A DNA stretch of 64,000 bases from Halomonadaceae bacterium T82-2 (GTDB lineage: Bacteria > Pseudomonadota > Gammaproteobacteria > Pseudomonadales > Halomonadaceae): the NCBI GenBank assembly GCA_001577635.1, contig LSBP01000009.1, forward strand, positions 1 through 64,000, read 5' to 3'. The notes beneath the pieces were generated by a model. It saw only the letters and a program-made list of their open reading frames with translations, searched no databases and was not told the origin of the DNA. Positions 63,567-64,000 of this stretch are shown in pieces. How positions within the stretch are numbered: the stretch's first letter is position 1; the number at the start of each line of letters is the position of its first letter. A program made the translations under genes and the position numbers.

Positions 63567-64000
63567 ATGGAGCGTTCGGCCGATCACGCACTGAAGACGC
63601 TATTCGCCGCCCAGCGTCAGGCCTACGACGCGCATCCCTACCCGGCGCTGTCCGTGCGCCTGGGACGGCTGGCACGCCTGGCCCAGCTGACGCGTCGCCA
63701 TGCCGGCGAGATCGAGGCCGCCATCGCCCGTGACTTTGGCCATCGCTCCCGCGTCGAGACGCGCCTGGCCGAGCTCACCACCCTGCAGCAGGCCATCCGC
63801 CATGCGCGTCGCCACCTGCGGCGCTGGATGCGCCCGCGCCGCGTCCGGGTCGGCTGGCGCTTCTGGCCGGCCCGGGCCGAGATCCATTCCCAGCCGCTGG
63901 GCGTGGTGGGCATCATGGCCCCGTGGAACTACCCCTGGAACCTGGCGCTGCTGCCGGCGGTGGATGCCCTGGCCGCCGGCAACCGGGTCATGATCAAGCC
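63567..64000 (+). CDS. Coniferyl-aldehyde-dehydrogenase-type ALDH (3' end outside window)
   Basis: The first 144 codons of an NAD(P)-dependent aldehyde dehydrogenase. The start ATG has AGGAGGA upstream. The N-terminal helices (LFAAQRQAYDAHPYP near 12) and the motif VVGIMAPWNYPWNLALLPAVD near 115-136 are those of class-3-like/coniferyl aldehyde dehydrogenases. The catalytic cysteine and glutamate lie beyond the window edge. The reading frame is open to the end. Confidence 0.88.
   Translation, partial: MERSADHALKTLFAAQRQAYDAHPYPALSVRLGRLARLAQLTRRHAGEIEAAIARDFGHRSRVETRLAELTTLQQAIRHARRHLRRWMRPRRVRVGWRFWPARAEIHSQPLGVVGIMAPWNYPWNLALLPAVDALAAGNRVMIK

Overview
The window is GC-rich chromosomal DNA from a gammaproteobacterium, most likely a halophile of the Halomonas/Halomonadaceae type. 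That placement is inferred from gene content and order: an ftsB-ispD-ispF-truD-surE-pcm-nlpD-rpoS block, a complete cyoABCDE operon, and many drug/metabolite exporters. It is mainly core chromosome with a few accessory patches. I saw no rRNA, tRNA, CRISPR array, prophage or complete insertion sequence.

Layout. 1-3.3 kb: a REP-associated tyrosine transposase flanked by REP palindromes, a DMT exporter, the zinc channel ZntB, two full REPINs and a SelW-like thioredoxin-fold protein. 3.4-7.4 kb: an MFS transporter, a short LOV photoreceptor, a small acidic-tailed protein and the ribosome-binding ABC-F protein EttA. 7.4-11.5 kb (minus): a DUF1328 membrane peptide, an LpxL-type acyltransferase, alanine racemase and a TolC-family channel. 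11.6-19 kb (minus): rpoS, nlpD, a DUF368 lipid-carrier translocase, pcm, surE, truD, ispF, ispD and ftsB, many overlapping by ATGA and probably co-transcribed. 19-21.5 kb: a stand-alone NIF3-type C-terminal domain, a 143-bp palindromic element, two divergent NUDIX hydrolases and a 2-oxoglutarate/iron dioxygenase. 21.7-26.8 kb: a 1670-residue hybrid signalling protein (degenerate kinase, STAND ATPase, helical repeats, GAF, GGDEF). 26.7-34 kb: enoyl-CoA hydratase, MFS, VOC protein, small membrane protein, a second lipid A-type acyltransferase, a periplasmic sorbosone dehydrogenase-like protein, an alkyltransferase and a DMT exporter. 33.9-36 kb: TPP riboswitch and thiC. 36-39 kb: a zinc/cadmium P-type ATPase under a clear MerR-type promoter. 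39-43.8 kb: L,D-transpeptidase, DMT exporter, class V aminotransferase and an MFS pump with a histidine-rich tail. 43.8-48.6 kb: cyoABCDE. 49-54 kb: NupC, a pair of J-domain-like proteins and a large MscS-type channel. 54-59.3 kb: an RND efflux permease and lipoprotein adaptor divergent from a TetR/AcrR regulator. 59.3-64 kb: a decayed fructosamine kinase, a KefC-type antiporter, a FemAB/GNAT-like protein, a DUF4190 protein and the start of an aldehyde dehydrogenase.

How the genes fit together. Cell envelope work recurs: lipid A acylation (two acyltransferases), peptidoglycan precursors and remodelling (Alr, NlpD, L,D-transpeptidase, DUF368), isoprenoid supply (IspD/IspF), efflux (TolC, RND, MFS, DMT) and osmotic or ion control (MscS, KefC-type). 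Metal handling recurs too (ZntB, P-type ATPase, His-rich MFS). The most unusual items are the pseudokinase-STAND-GAF-GGDEF protein, the short LOV protein, the 23-residue Cys/His repeat in the P-type ATPase, the J-protein pair, the REP/RAYT system and the internally deleted fructosamine kinase.
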